From Castanea sativa (Eukaryota > Streptophyta > Magnoliopsida > Fagales > Fagaceae), in NCBI RefSeq assembly GCF_040712315.1, contig NC_134013.1:77630001-77694000 (forward strand): DNA of 64,000 bases. The letters are read 5' to 3'. Both the position numbers and the translations under genes were made by a program. Shown here one piece after another: positions 44,809-56,656 of this stretch (the stretch's first letter is position 1; every line of letters begins with the position of its first letter). The notes under the pieces are model-generated. The model did no database searches, was not told the DNA's origin, and saw only the letters and a list, made by a program, of their open reading frames with translations.

Positions 44809-46099
44809 AAGTAGCTAGCCACTCAATAGAGCAACAACATGGTCTCATCAGGAAACCTGAGTTAGTTTCCATCCTTTCTTGCTCCTCTTGGAGATCTCCT
44901 TAAGACCCTCACGTTCCTTACGAACTTCAACGGTTGCAATTCTTCCCCCTCACCGCCGGTTCAAGGGTTCGCTAAAAGGAAAGATTCTTCCAAGGTGTGG
45001 AAGGAAAAAGGCTCTAAGTGATTTAGTCACTTTTCTCTCTTTCCCTTTATTTTTTGCGTTTGTATTACTTGTGTGTTTTGCTTTATTGTTTTGAGTCAGT
45101 CTAGTTTTTATGCATTGCTTTGTTTAACATATTTTTGTTTGTGTGTTTTCAGTTTTGCTTTATTTTTTTTTTCATAAAAAAAATATAACAAATTGAAAAA
45201 TCAGAAAAATACAAAAACAGTATGTGTTTGTGTGTACATTGGTACTTGTGTACCTTGAATGACCATTGAAACAAAGTTTTCTAAACTTTGCATCTCTTGT
45301 AGCTTAGATGAAGATCTTTATGCACAACTAAGCAAGTGAGCTTTGTGCCTCGTGTTTGTGATGAGTAAGATTAAGTAATCTCTTGTACTTAACACTCATA
45401 TCACTCTTTTTGATGGGAAGGACTAGAAAATCCTAAGAGAAAGGCATAAATAACCGTTTCACCATTTTGCTTGCCAATCATGAAATGACATTTGTATGCT
45501 TTAGCATAGCAAAAGTGCAATGTCAAAAGCTTAACATAATTGGGTATTTCTTTTCTCTTTTATATGCCCATGCATGAAATGCATAAAAGAAAGTATGCAA
45601 AGAAAAATTAAAGCAAAAAGAATCAAAATGCTTTGAAATATGATTGTAAGCGTGTCTTTTAGGAGATGTGGGAGTTATAGGATGTACCTCGAAGGTGATA
45701 GTCCCCATCAAGCAGTTATGATTGTGTGTGAGTTAAATTGATTTGCTCATATCTCAAATCGTCATAACATGTAGACACTTATGCAATCTTGAGATATTTT
45801 TCACACATAACACACAATATTCTTTGCTACTTTTGATACATGTGTAGGTACAATGTGATTTGACCATCACAAGGAATACATGTGTTAATGTATACCCACT
45901 AAACTATCTTAACTTGTTTTTGAAATATAAAATTGGTTAGACTTGTGTAGTGTGTGTGTGTGTGTTTTGGATCTAAATGCTTGACATTTTTCTTGTTTGA
46001 GAGGTGTTTTTGAGAGCTAAAATTGTTGTTTGGATCTTTGGTTGAGTAGCATGCTTAATTGCATTCATATCTATGTTTTTCTCTTCTTGAAAAACTACT
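44809..46099 (+). other. E2 internal non-coding region
   Basis: No gene seen. Aligns with the B0 and B1 bodies. (GT)n at 45952-45966. Confidence 0.5.
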
Positions 46100-46360
46100 T
46101 TAAGCAATCTCGATAGCTTCTCGATACCTCTCGACAGCTAGGCTATCTATCGAGCTCTTCAGCTTCTTTTTATCTCAATCTCGATAGCTTCTCAATAGCT
46201 CATCGATCCATCGAGAAAGTTTCTGTCTCCTCGATAGATGCTCGATAGCTTCTCGATCCATCAAGCCCCTTTTGCTATGGACACCTTTAGACAGCTCCTC
46301 GATAGCTATTTCTTGCTTTTTAATTCTTGATAGCTCTTGACACCTTTCGATCCACCGAGG
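46100..46360 (+). repeat. CTCGATAG array upstream of internal promoter
   Basis: More than ten CTCGATAG, CGATCCATCGAG and CTATCTATCGAG words in 260 bases, directly before the TATA box at 46373. Confidence 0.65.
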
Positions 46361-46372
46361 AAATGGGACTCC

Positions 46373-46380
46373 TATATAAA
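46373..46380 (+). promoter_or_regulatory. Internal TATA box of E2
   Basis: TATATAAA in CTCCTATATAAAGGGTC, followed about 30 bases on by a CT-rich leader. Positioned to transcribe the second gene. Confidence 0.6.
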
Positions 46381-46517
46381 GGGTCAGCACATTTTTCATT
46401 TCATTTCTCCTCGATCTCTCTCGATACTTTCTGACCTCTCACTTCCCAAACACCTCTTTCTCACTCCAAACCTCTTCCCCAAGTGTTCTTCGGTCTCAAG
46501 ATCATTTCTTTTCTCTG

Positions 46518-46901
46518 GTAAGATTCTTTCTCATTCATTTCTTCATGCATTTCATCTTTTGTGACCTAACTTTTGGGGTTTGTTGAAAATTTTAGGGTTT
46601 TTCAAAATTAAAGAGTTTTTTTGCAAAATTTTGGGATGGGTTTTGTATATTTGATCCTAAATGATCATGTTTTGCATCATATTTTCATTATAATAATGTT
46701 TCATGCATTTTAGATGTGTGTTTACTTTGTTGCAAACTTGTGTGCTGGTAGGTTTGGATTGGGCTGAGCCCATGATGCTTTTAAGTTTGCATGCCACATG
46801 TTTATGCATTTTTCATGCATACGTACCTTCATTTCTTTATTTTCATTTATTGAATTGTTTTGGTGCTTTTCTGCTTGTCTCCCTCACTCTCCTTCTTTTA
46901 G
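46518..46901 (+). other. Predicted 5' UTR intron of the E2 second gene
   Basis: CTCTG/GTAAGATTC to CTTCTTTTAG/TCTGCATC, 384 bases, T-rich, with the ATG eight bases after the acceptor. Conserved in E1. Confidence 0.6.
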
Positions 46902-46909
46902 TCTGCATC

Positions 46910-48079
46910 ATGGCACCTAAGCTTAAATCAACTTTGTCTCGGAACCCTCTTCGTTCCGGGGCATCTTCCTCTGATCCTACTCCTTCTTATCTTCGGTTCC
47001 TATGATGAGAAAGCCCGTAAGGACTTCTCGAAGAACTTTTCCCGATGAGGCATTCATTCGAAATGCCAAGTCGTTCTATCGGACTTCTCCGATACTGACC
47101 TACCCACTGTCATCTACAGTAGGGGTTGGGAGTCATTGTGTGGCGTCCCAGTCACGTGCCCTTCCGTGATCATACAGGAGTTTTACTCTAATATACACGG
47201 ATTCGATTATTCAGTACCTCATTTTTCTACTCGCGTTCGAGGTACGCACATTGTGGTCACTCTAGATATTGTATCTGAGGTGCTTCACGTCCCGAGGGTG
47301 GTGCATCCCGACTATGCCGGTTGTGAGCGTCTTAAGACTATGTCTAAAGATGAGCTTATGTCTCTATTCTGTGAGACTCCTTCTGCTTGGGGTGATAGTC
47401 AGAACACCTGTTGCTCGACTTTTGCTAAAAGTCCAAGGTTTCTTAACATGGTGATGACTTTTGTTCTACATCCTCTGTTTCACTATAACTCTATCACAGA
47501 GCCTCATGCTCGATTTTTTATCCCTTCTATAGCATCTTACTGATAGACTTTCCTTCACACTTCATCCTCTCCCTTATAGATGTATATAGGGATACGGTGA
47601 CCCGTTATAAGCTCATCGTTCCTTCAGCTATCACAAGGATTCTTCACCCATTTTCTGTCTCCTTTCCCGTTTCCAATCATATTTCTGTCATGTGTGCTGT
47701 CGATGCGGCTACTGTCAGACGGAGCGAGGCCCAACTTTGACCGAAGCAGCCACGAACTGAGACTGCGACACCACTAGCTTCTTCAGCTCCATCCACATCC
47801 GCTCCTTCTTCTTCTGAGAGTGATGTGTCTCTTGATGCAATCATGGCACAGCTTCAGCGCATGGATGGTCGCCTTGACACTCTCAGCGATAAGTTGTGTT
47901 AGGTGAACACCCATTTCGGTCTTATCGCACTACGATAGGCTCACCTTGGTGGCTTCGTTTAGTCTTCCACTCCTTCTCCAGAGACTTTTAAGGATGAGGA
48001 CGACGATGGTGGCTCTGATGACGGTGGTGATAAGGATGATGGTACTAGCTCCTCCAGTGATGATGAGATGACTGCTTGA
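46910..48079 (+). pseudogene. E2 second gene, plant transposon protein-like
   Basis: Starts MAPKLKSTLSRNPLRSGASSSD. A frameshift near 46995 is followed by the longest intact part (47136-47543): RGWESLCGVPV, IIQEFYSNIHGFDYSVPHF, TLDIVSEVLHVPRVVHPDYAG, KDELMSLFCETPSAWGD and FLNMVMTFVLHPL. After another shift, DFPSHFILSLIDVYRD and PSAITRILHPFS follow, then a Ser/Thr-rich linker, a predicted coiled coil (MAQLQRMDGRLDTLSDKL) and an acidic tail ending at 48079. The core resembles the putative plant transposon protein domain. Not a known retroviral function. Decayed here, as in E1, but the breaks differ. Confidence 0.7.
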
Positions 48080-48105
48080 GTTACTTGCCCTTTGTCATTT
48101 GTGAC

Positions 48106-48190
48106 AAAAAGGGGAAGTAGTTTTGGGTATGAGAGTAGTCATGTATTTAGGGGGAGAGTTAGTACATAGGAGATTTTTGTTAGGGGGAGT
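48106..48190 (+). promoter_or_regulatory. Purine-tract cluster of E2
   Basis: AAAAAGGGGAAGTAG, TAGGGGGAGAG and TTAGGGGGAGTG after the second gene; the tract beside the 3' LTR is AAAATGGGAGAT (48658-48669). Confidence 0.5.
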
Positions 48191-48295
48191 GTCTATACCT
48201 TGAGGGATGTAGTGATGACTTTTTGTATCTTTTCTTTTCTTTACTTTTTAGATAAATTGTTCTTACTTTGTGATAGCAAACCTTGTATTCTTTAT

Positions 48296-48296
<1 letters not shown>

Positions 48297-48338
<42 letters not shown>
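48297..48338 (+). repeat. (TA)n microsatellite
   Basis: About 20 TA units in E2; E1 has only TATATATA here (9307), so the expansion is recent relative to their split. Confidence 0.95.
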
Positions 48339-48341
<3 letters not shown>

Positions 48342-48669
48342 ACGTTGTTATTACAGTTCTCTCACCTATCTCTTCATGTGTTGTTTCTTTTCTCTCTTTA
48401 TGCACATACTTCTTATATATTTGTATGCAATCTTTTATTTCTATTTCAACTAAGATGCCTTGATAAGTTTTGTTTAAAGTGTTTCAGAAATACAGGTTGT
48501 CAAATTCTTCCTTGCCATGAACTCTCTTCTTGCAAAGTTTTTTAAAAAGTTTGTGTTATGATAGATTTTATTGTATTCAACAAGTGAGTATGAGTTGAGT
48601 GATGTATGACTTCTCTCATATGTTTATTTGTTTGTTGTGGTTTTGTCATGGATTGCCAAAATGGGAGAT

Positions 48670-49674
48670 TGTTAGGACATATGTGATTCATGTTAGGAAC
48701 ATATGTCATCATGTATTGGCTAATCATTTGACAAAACACACTTTACTTGTTATTGGGTAGATCTAGGATGTGTTTAATGGTTCAAGGAACAAGGTTTCAA
48801 GTTTAAGTGTTAAAGCCAAGCAAGTATGTCCAAGAATCAAGTGATGAAGTGCTGGTTTTTAAAGCTCGACAGCTAGTATCTATCGAGGTTTAAAAAGTTG
48901 TTTAAGCCCGAAGCTTGATAGCTGCTTGATAGATAGGGTATCTATCGAGATTTACGAAAATCAAATTTTTAGCTCTAATTTCATTCCAATCTGTGAGTAT
49001 GTATTTAGGCTTTCTTTTCTCACAACCCTAAACATATATAAGGATTATTTTAAGGGTCTTCACAGAGAGCACAGTTGACGAGTGTGAAGAAAAGTGTTGT
49101 TCTTGCAAATTGTGACCGGAAACCTAATTTGCCCTAGTTATTCTTTCTCTTGAAGAAGCTGTTGTGTTTGTACACCATTGGGTTTTATGACTAAGGTGCT
49201 TCGTGATCTTCATCGTGTGATGAACTGAAGAACTTTGCAACCAACATCTTTCTCAAGTTAGTGATTAAGTTGCATACTGGGATCCGCGCATCTATTGGTT
49301 AGTCACGTACTAGGAGCTGTGCATTGAAAAGAGAGATTGTCACTACAGAACAAGTCTAATTGGGTATTGGGTTAAGGGTTCAACTGTAGGTTAGTATAAA
49401 GTATTGGGATTCCTTTACTTATAACCGCTTGTTGTGATAATAGTGAATTCTCGGGAGTGGTGACCTTAAAATCACCCGGTGGGGTTTTTGCCTTGGAGGT
49501 TTTCCTTATTCGAAAAAAAATCACCTTGTCAACTTTGTTTTCCACTGCATTTTATTTTAGTTGGTGATTTGTTTGTGCTGCCACGTATATTGCATGTTAA
49601 TTTAATTAATTAATTAATTTGGCTAATTAATCAATTAATTCATCACAATGGGTCAATACATTCTTAACCTATCA
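48670..49674 (+). repeat. 3' LTR of E2
   Basis: TGTTAGGACATATG to TTCTTAACCTATCA. TATA box TATATAAGG at about 49034. Confidence 0.87.
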
Positions 49675-50460
49675 AAGAACATCACGTCTAACTTTAAAAT
49701 GGCATAAAAATATGTCTAAAGTTGGATTTCTCTCAAAAGATAATTAGAAAATGTATGAAACTACAAAAGAAAATGAAAATCTAATTAAATTGGGATAAAT
49801 GTCAGTCAACACTCAAAAATTTTGTTTTGCCACATGTTGCCCAAAATTTGAATTTTCAGTCTGTTTCTTGATTTTTCTGGTTTTAAACTTAATCTTACCC
49901 TAATTTGAGATAAACCCCCGAACTTGCCAGCTTTGGAGAATTTGTAATTCACCCTAACTTCGTAACTCATCAACCAAGGCTTCCCCCACTCTATAAATAA
50001 AGGAGGGATCCTCAACTCCAAAGCATAGTTTGACTTCTAAGTCTCTTAAGTGTTTGTATGCCACAAAATAAGCTTTTTTGTATAGCTTATAACTTATTTT
50101 ATTTATATACAACTTTCTAAAACCTCACTTTTTAAATTACAAGAATATTTTATCTTATTTTCACATTGTCGTATTGTCCAAAATCTGACTCTGAAAAATT
50201 CCTAAAGAATAGAAAGAAAGTTCTAGAGAACAATTGAAGAAATGAGGTGCTACTCAACTTTTAAAAGCTTGAAGAAAGGAGGTGTTGCCCAAATTTTCAA
50301 CCATCCAAAGAACTTTGAAGGGAAGAGGTGGTGCCCATAATCTTGAAGAAAGTTCCAACTATTCTTAACTGCACCTTTATTGTGCCTTTCAGCTCCCTAT
50401 ATCATGCAAGTAGGGTACATAGATCGCTCAATCTCTCTCAAAATCACAGTTTGGGTCAAG
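49675..50460. other. No gene seen
   Basis: AT-rich spacer between E2 and the CGGTAC-rich element. CGCTCAATCTCTCTC...ATCACAGTTTGGG at 50425-50454 recurs after the element (54564-54600). Confidence 0.5.
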
Positions 50461-50562
50461 GGAGTCAATACCGTATTGGAGGCTATTTCGGTTGGGTTAA
50501 AAAAATGAAATATTTTGGCCGGTATCAGTTAATACCGGTGTACCATTTCAGGTTTACCACTA

Positions 50563-50564
<2 letters not shown>

Positions 50565-50612
<48 letters not shown>
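50565..50612 (+). repeat. (TA)n microsatellite
   Basis: About 24 TA units inside the CGGTAC-rich element. Confidence 0.95.
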
Positions 50613-50615
<3 letters not shown>

Positions 50616-50904
50616 TTATTCAAAATCTATATAATTTGTTGCAAATATTTAAAATGATAATTTACATATATGCTTTAATTGTGAACCTTCTGATTAAAGT
50701 GTCAGCTCATTAATAATAAATAAAAGAAAATACACAGATAATACTTAATAGATTACATGATGATAATTATATTAATAATAGTAGTAATAATACAAGTTTG
50801 TAGTTGTAGATAAGGGTGTTAATGTTCGACCCAACCCGCGAACATGACATGAACCCAACACGGGTTTTTGCGAGTTTGGGTTGGGCCTTAGCAGGTTTGA
50901 GTTT

Positions 50905-52330
50905 ATTGGGGGCGGAAAAGTCTTTCTTCCGACAAATGAGATTTGTGTTGGGTTAGGGGCCTAAACCGAAACTCAACGATAGGCTTGAAGCACGGCCCAA
51001 AGGCTATCGGTGAAGATTTGAAGAATTCACTTTATTTTATGCCTTGGGCTTAGGTTGAGACTGACAAGGATGGCCCATAAACAATTCCTACAGCAGACAC
51101 GTCAGCATGATTAAAAAGCATACTGCAACAAAGAAAAAGCCCAACAGTAAAATATTTCAATAGTAAAATATCCCTGCGGTAAATTGTCCCAGCGGTAAAA
51201 TAAGACAGAAAAGAATAAACCTTCATCCATTAGCTACTTCACAGATTAAGGAAAGTATTTACATTTTCAAACTCATCATCCATCGGCTCTAGAGAAGAGT
51301 CTTCTTATACAATAATATGAGGGAAAAACTCTATAGTAACAGTTACATTATAACCTTCAATAGTAAATGAGTAAATAAATATTATGGGCTCCATTATAAC
51401 AAATAAGGAGGAAAACTTAGTGTGAGATGAAGGGAGAGAGAGAGATTCCAGCTAGCGCAGCAAGATCATTATGGTGCCAAGGTAATTTCAGGTAGTATGA
51501 GTAGCGAGAGAGAGTGTTTAGTGAAGCTGTTGGGACTTTTTACTGGGGACGGGTAAAAGCTTATAAGTAGAGAAGTGAGGGTATTTGTGAGCTATTGGCT
51601 GAAGAGCTTAGTTTCTAAGTTTGAAACTAAGAACTCAGAGACTCAGAACCTCACTAAGAGCTTTTAGATAATTAAGGAGAAGAGAATAGAGAAGTTTTTC
51701 AGAGAGTTCTTCCCTATTTATGTCTCTTAGTGTCTGTTGGAGTGTTTGTGGAAAGCTTCTATTTATAGTTGACTTTTAGAGAGTGATTAGCAAATAATCT
51801 CTGCTAAATCAACCTCAATCTTCAGAAAATCCTTAGAGAATCATTCCTAGGATTTGGACCAAGAGTGGTAAGCTTAGCTTTTAGAATGTTCTTGCTGTTT
51901 TGGGTAATAACAGCTGGGGTTCTAACTTGGTATTAAATACTAATTTGTCCTCAGCTAATGGGATTAAGGCATATGTTAGGCTAATGATCTTGGTTTTGCT
52001 GCTACTAGAATCAGAGTTCCCTAGGGCAGATTGTATCACCCCAAGCCAAGTGTCAATCTTAGAGTCCTTTCCTAGGAACTCTACTAGGGATCCCTTTGGT
52101 GCCCTCCAAACCACATTTCCTTAAGTTTTCCCATTTGGGTTCATGTGCTTGGTCCATGAACCAGAAAGTACACATTTTTGGCAAGATAATGAATTATTTT
52201 CAAGTTGTTGCAGGAGCTTTCATGGTTTGGTTATGGCTCCCCTTAGCCCTTAACCGAATGGGTTGGAGAAGATAGGGGAGATAGCTAGTTGTAAGAGAAG
52301 TATTTTTTTTGAGGGATGAATGATTATATT
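50905..52330 (-). repeat. LTR-like insert inside the hAT element
   Basis: Non-coding. On the minus strand a TATA box (CAACTATAAATAGAAGC near 51760) is followed by a long leader with CT-rich tracts, an LTR-like layout. Ends not resolved. No gene. Confidence 0.35.
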
Positions 52331-52344
52331 TCCCATGAGTTAGG

Positions 52345-52735
52345 GATTTTAGCATATGTAAAATAGGTGCCTAAAATAATATTGGGTTTTATGAGTAATT
52401 GCCAAAATAATATTGGGCTTTGTAAAATAGGTGCCAAAATGATATTGGGCTTTATGAGTAATTGCCAAAATAATATTAGGCTTTATGAGCAATTGCCAAA
52501 GTAATATTTGGACTTTGTAAAATATGTGCCAAAATAATATTTGGGCTTTATGGAGATAGTTGCCAAAATAGTATTGGGCTTTGTAAACTAGGTGCTAAAA
52601 TAATATTTGGGCTTTGTAAGTAATTGCCAAAATAATATTTGGACTTTGTAAAATAGGTGTCAAAATAGTATTTGGGCTTTGTAAAATAGGTGCCAAAATA
52701 ATATTTGGGCTTTGTAAGATTTTGTAAGAATATTG
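52345..52735 (+). repeat. Minisatellite 1
   Basis: About eleven degenerate units of roughly 35 bases built on GCCAAAATAATATTGGGCTTT, alternating TGTAAAATAGGT and TATGAGTAATT spacers. Confidence 0.85.
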
Positions 52736-52955
52736 CCATGTAGCAACAGGCTTTAAGAGGTGTCGTGTAGCAACGAGCTTTAGAGGTGCTGGGTAGCAAC
52801 AGGCTTTTAAAGGTGTTGTGTAGCAACAGGCTTTTAGGCTTTAGAGGTGCCGTGTAGCAACAGGTTTTTAGAGGTGCCGTGTAGCAATGGGCTTTAGAGG
52901 TGCCCTGTAGCAACGGGTTTTAAAGGTGTCATGTAGCAACTGGCTTTACAAGAGA
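52736..52955 (+). repeat. Minisatellite 2
   Basis: About eight units of 26-30 bases built on AGGTGCCGTGTAGCAACAGG and GCTTTAG. It adjoins minisatellite 1 and shares the GGGCTTT word. Confidence 0.85.
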
Positions 52956-54605
52956 GTTTTGTTGGGCTTTTTGGGTTTTTCCCACAAGTTAAATGATTTT
53001 GGGCTTTTTTGCAGAGGAAGTATAATTTTGTGGCCCAATTTTGGTAGTAATGTGATGAGTATTTTTGTGAAAACCCAAGTTAGATAATATGTGGGATATA
53101 ATGGGTAATATTTGTGAGAGGGCCCAATGTAATTTATAGGGCTTATATAGGCAATATTTGTGGGAGCCCAAGTTGGGCAATACTATGGAGAGTATTTGGG
53201 TAATATGTGGAAATATTTATGTGGCCTCAAACTGGTTTATGGGCCTGTGTGGGTATTTTTTTAGGGAGTGAGCTAATAAAATTAGGGCCCAAAAATTTGT
53301 ACCTCAACGGGGTCATAAACAGGTTGACCTGAAAGTAACACGATAAGAAATGGGTCATGAGAGGGTCAACCCGCATGACTCACAATAGACAAGTTTAACA
53401 TGCCAATTTATTTGTGTCAACATAAAATGATTCATTTAACACAACTTGTTTAACTTGTATCACAAACAATTATTCATTTTATTTTAGATTTGTCAAATGC
53501 CTTTTATATCCAACTTATATTTTAAACTTAAAATGAAAAGTGAGTAATTACAAAAAACTTACAAGTATTATTGGAAATTGGAACTTTACAAATTTTATGT
53601 ACCCTAATGTAATTAGAAATTGAACCATATTATTTTGAATGTCAGTTGAAGACTTGAAATGTATGCACTACTTTTGGGATGTAAAAAATATTTCTTTCTA
53701 GATGGATATTATATTTAATATTAAGCAGGTTGAAATGGGTTGTGCCACATTCTTGTCAACCCAACACGACCTGTTTATTAAATGTGTTAAGTGGGTTGGG
53801 TCAAGTCAACCTGCCTCATTAACTGGTCGGGTTAGGGTTGAAGGATTATGACACGATTATTAAATGGGTTGGGTTAGAGTTAAGCCATTTAGTAGAATAC
53901 TCCTACCTCAACGTGACATGAACCCGACACGCTAACCCGAATTGACACCCCTAGTTGTAGATGGCAGATCACTTGTGTCCTTAACAAAAGTAATACAAGT
54001 TTGAACTGTCAAATGCCTTTGAAACTTGTGTCCTTTTAATATTAAACAAATATAAAAATCTATTTGAAATTTAAACTGTCCAAGTTCATGTGGGTAGTGT
54101 TAGGGCACACCTCCACACTTAACAAAAGGTAAAGTCTCTTCTTGATGAAAAGTAAAAGCAAAAGGCAAAGAAAGTTCAAAGAAACATTAGTCAATAATAA
54201 GAAGTGAAACAAAAGTGAAGCAACTCTGGACGAAAGATGAAGAAGAAGAAGAACCATAGACAAAAAGGAGATGGATGATGATCGGCGAAGTGGCGTCGCT
54301 ACTAGAAAAGTGGAAGCGATAGCAAGGATCTAGGTATCTTTCTTTTTTTCTTTTCTTTTTTTTCCGTTGGTTTACACTTTACCGGCTGATTTTCATTTTC
54401 CAGTTTATATTTGGTATTTTTCCCCGAACGGCCGGTACATCCCGGTATTTGGAGTAGAACGAAACAGTCGTGTTTCTATTCCGGCATAAGCACTGGTACG
54501 GAAAATTCCAGCCGTACCGGCCGGTATGACACATAATCGACTTCCTTGGTTTGGGCTCATCATCGCTCAATCTCTCTCTCTCTTTCTATCACAGTTTGGG
54601 CTCAT

Positions 54606-55255
54606 CATTGGCAATGAACTTGGGAGTACACTGATACCTCTAAGCCAATATGAGAGACCGTGCCCCTGGCCCGTCTTAGAATTGATTGGTTTGGGTCAAA
54701 CCCACATGAATGGGTGGAGTCGTGTTATTGCCTTTTAGAATGGAGGTTCGACTGATTACATTTTTCCCTTTAGATTAAGGGTTTTACAATGGAGTCGTTA
54801 CTTATTTAATTATTGGAATAAATAAGAAAACCATAATTGAAAAATTCATTATTTTATTGATTTTAAGAATGAATGTACATTGATCATAGGAAATTACATG
54901 GCTTTGGTACTAAATAAATTTTATGGTAAAGTACATGGCTTTGTTTTCAAGTTGCAATCTAGAGATTGAAAATAATTTGGATAAACATTTAATCTACTAA
55001 CCCTTGATCTAAGCTCTGAGGTTATGTTATAAGATAGAAAGGTATTATGCACCCACCTTACACGGTAAAACCAATCTTCTAGACTATAGTGGTCAATGTT
55101 CATACAATATCATCCAACATATTATCAATCAATTGCTTGTTCACTTCGTGCTTGAATTTAATGTGTGTGCATGTGATAAACTCTAATTTCATATATTGAT
55201 AATTACATTTGAATTGAAAAATAAATTATAGTGAATGTGTGTGAATGGTAATATC
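54606..55255. other. No gene seen
   Basis: Spacer before the solo LTR at 55261. Confidence 0.5.
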
Positions 55256-55260
55256 CTAGA

Positions 55261-56651
55261 TGTTAGGATGTGTGCCCTTAAATCCTATTGTATGATGCTA
55301 TGTATGTTATTATTTATGACATTATGTTTGACTTAATGTTGTGTCTAATGAAGTTTTTTTTATCATTATCTAAAAATAAAGGTAACATGAATATTGGGAC
55401 ATTATCATATAGTCCATGAGATGCATAGTATGTGATTTATGTGAAAAGTCACAAAAGATATAAATTACAAGTTCTTTGTAAACTCAGAATTGTAGTTCGT
55501 AGTCGGTGATGAAATTGGGCATTTCATCTGCGAAGACTATAACATATCAACTAAGATGATTTGTCTTGATCATGAAAATGGAGATTTCTAGTTGATATGT
55601 TTTAAGAGTTAAAACATATTGAACTGGACTGGTGTGAGATTTATTATTCTCCCAATGACTGTCAAATGAATAATAAACTCACGACTTACATTTGCATAAA
55701 CTCTTAATCCTGAGAGAATAATGGACTTAATCATGAGGTGTAGGTTGCTTTGATATATCAGGAGTGAGATCTAAAGTAACGGTCCAAATCTCAGTATGTT
55801 GGACTACCACATTTAGTGTTGATGGAACATATATTCTCAAGATGGAATTCATAGTCTCTTAACGGAGATACAAAATATTCCCTTGAGATAAGTTTAATGG
55901 GTTTGTTATTCAGAATGTTAGGCCTAACTACTCTAGTAAATTGTTGCTAGAGTATATATTCATGAAATTAGATTTCATAAATATATGATGAATAACTTAA
56001 AGGATTAAACTGGGTACCCAAGGATAAGATGTAGTAATTTACAAAGTGGCAGTCTACATTCATGACTTTGTGTTACTATGAATATTTTAGAAGGGGTTGT
56101 ATGTACAATAAAGTCTTGGGATATAATTTATAAATAAGGCCTAGAGTGCAACTATATTTATATAGTGGTATTAAATATAGTTAATGGTAACTTTGGACTT
56201 GTCAAAAGTTGACAGAATGCCCAAGACCCATTGGAGCTAGTGTCTTATTGGTCCCTTTTAATCCCACTCCAAGCCACATACTTAAGCCAAATTGGAAAGG
56301 CCCAAAAGGCTAGCCCAATTAGATAATCAGTTAGATACAAAGGGAAAAACATACATAATTTTTTGTAGAGAATTTTGTAAGAACACTATTATAAAAAGGT
56401 GTGTAGTGAGAGTGAGACACTCTATCATTCTCCTTTTGAAACTGATTGAGAGATCACACAGCTTGGGCGTTAGTGGAATTGGAGTGAAGATTGAAAGTGT
56501 TCCCAAGTGCTTCTGATCTTCGGTTTTGAAATTCACCGCTCCAAGGTACACTCTCTTGTTCTAGAATTCTGAAACTTACATAGTGTATGTTAACAATTAC
56601 GAATGAAGTAGATCCGTTTATTTTCCACTGCATACATGTATTTTTCCATCA
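55261..56651 (+). mobile_element. Solo LTR of family C (copy 2)
   Basis: 1391 bp, TGTTAGGATGTGTGCCC to TTTTTCCATCA, flanked by CTAGA on both sides (55256-55260 and 56652-56656). It aligns along its length with 39703-41089 and, reversed, with 29591-36886. Confidence 0.88.
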
Positions 56652-56656
56652 CTAGA

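Larger units (their letters stand above)
41836..49674 (+). mobile_element. Family E non-autonomous LTR element, complete copy E2
   Basis: 7.8 kb with LTRs of 1006 and 1005 bp, primer site, copia-type gag (43122-43895), knuckle region, an internal promoter array, a second gene (46910-48079), a purine tract and flanks AATAA/AAGAA (one mismatch). There is no protease, RT, RNase H or integrase. Gag-only elements of this kind have been called TR-GAG. The additional gene and its apparent own promoter set this one apart. Confidence 0.85.
50811..53953. mobile_element. hAT-type non-autonomous element
   Basis: Inverted ends TAAGGGTGTTAAT and TAGGGGTGTCAAT (right end reversed), flanked by a perfect 8 bp duplication GTTGTAGA (50803-50810 and 53954-53961). 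Both are diagnostic of hAT. The subterminal GACCCAACCCG/CATGACATGAACCC words are also typical. 3.1 kb with no transposase frame. The interior (about 50905-53325) is LTR-like DNA and minisatellites, apparently acquired. Confidence 0.82.
50461..54545 (+). mobile_element. CGGTAC-rich repeat element with large insertions
   Basis: The left end GGAGTCAATACCGTATTGGAGG and right end CCGTACCGGCCGGTATGAC...ATAATCGACTTCC match the two ends of the 590 bp copy at 31804-32393. About 3.5 kb of extra DNA sits between, mostly the hAT-type element 50811-53953. Confidence 0.55.

Noticed and set aside
41836..49674. Autonomous copia element
   Set aside because: No protease, integrase core, RT (YVDD) or RNase H motif in any frame between gag and the 3' LTR.
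52345..52955. CRISPR-like array
   Set aside because: Units are degenerate, contiguous and without unique spacers, and the DNA is plant nuclear; these are minisatellites.
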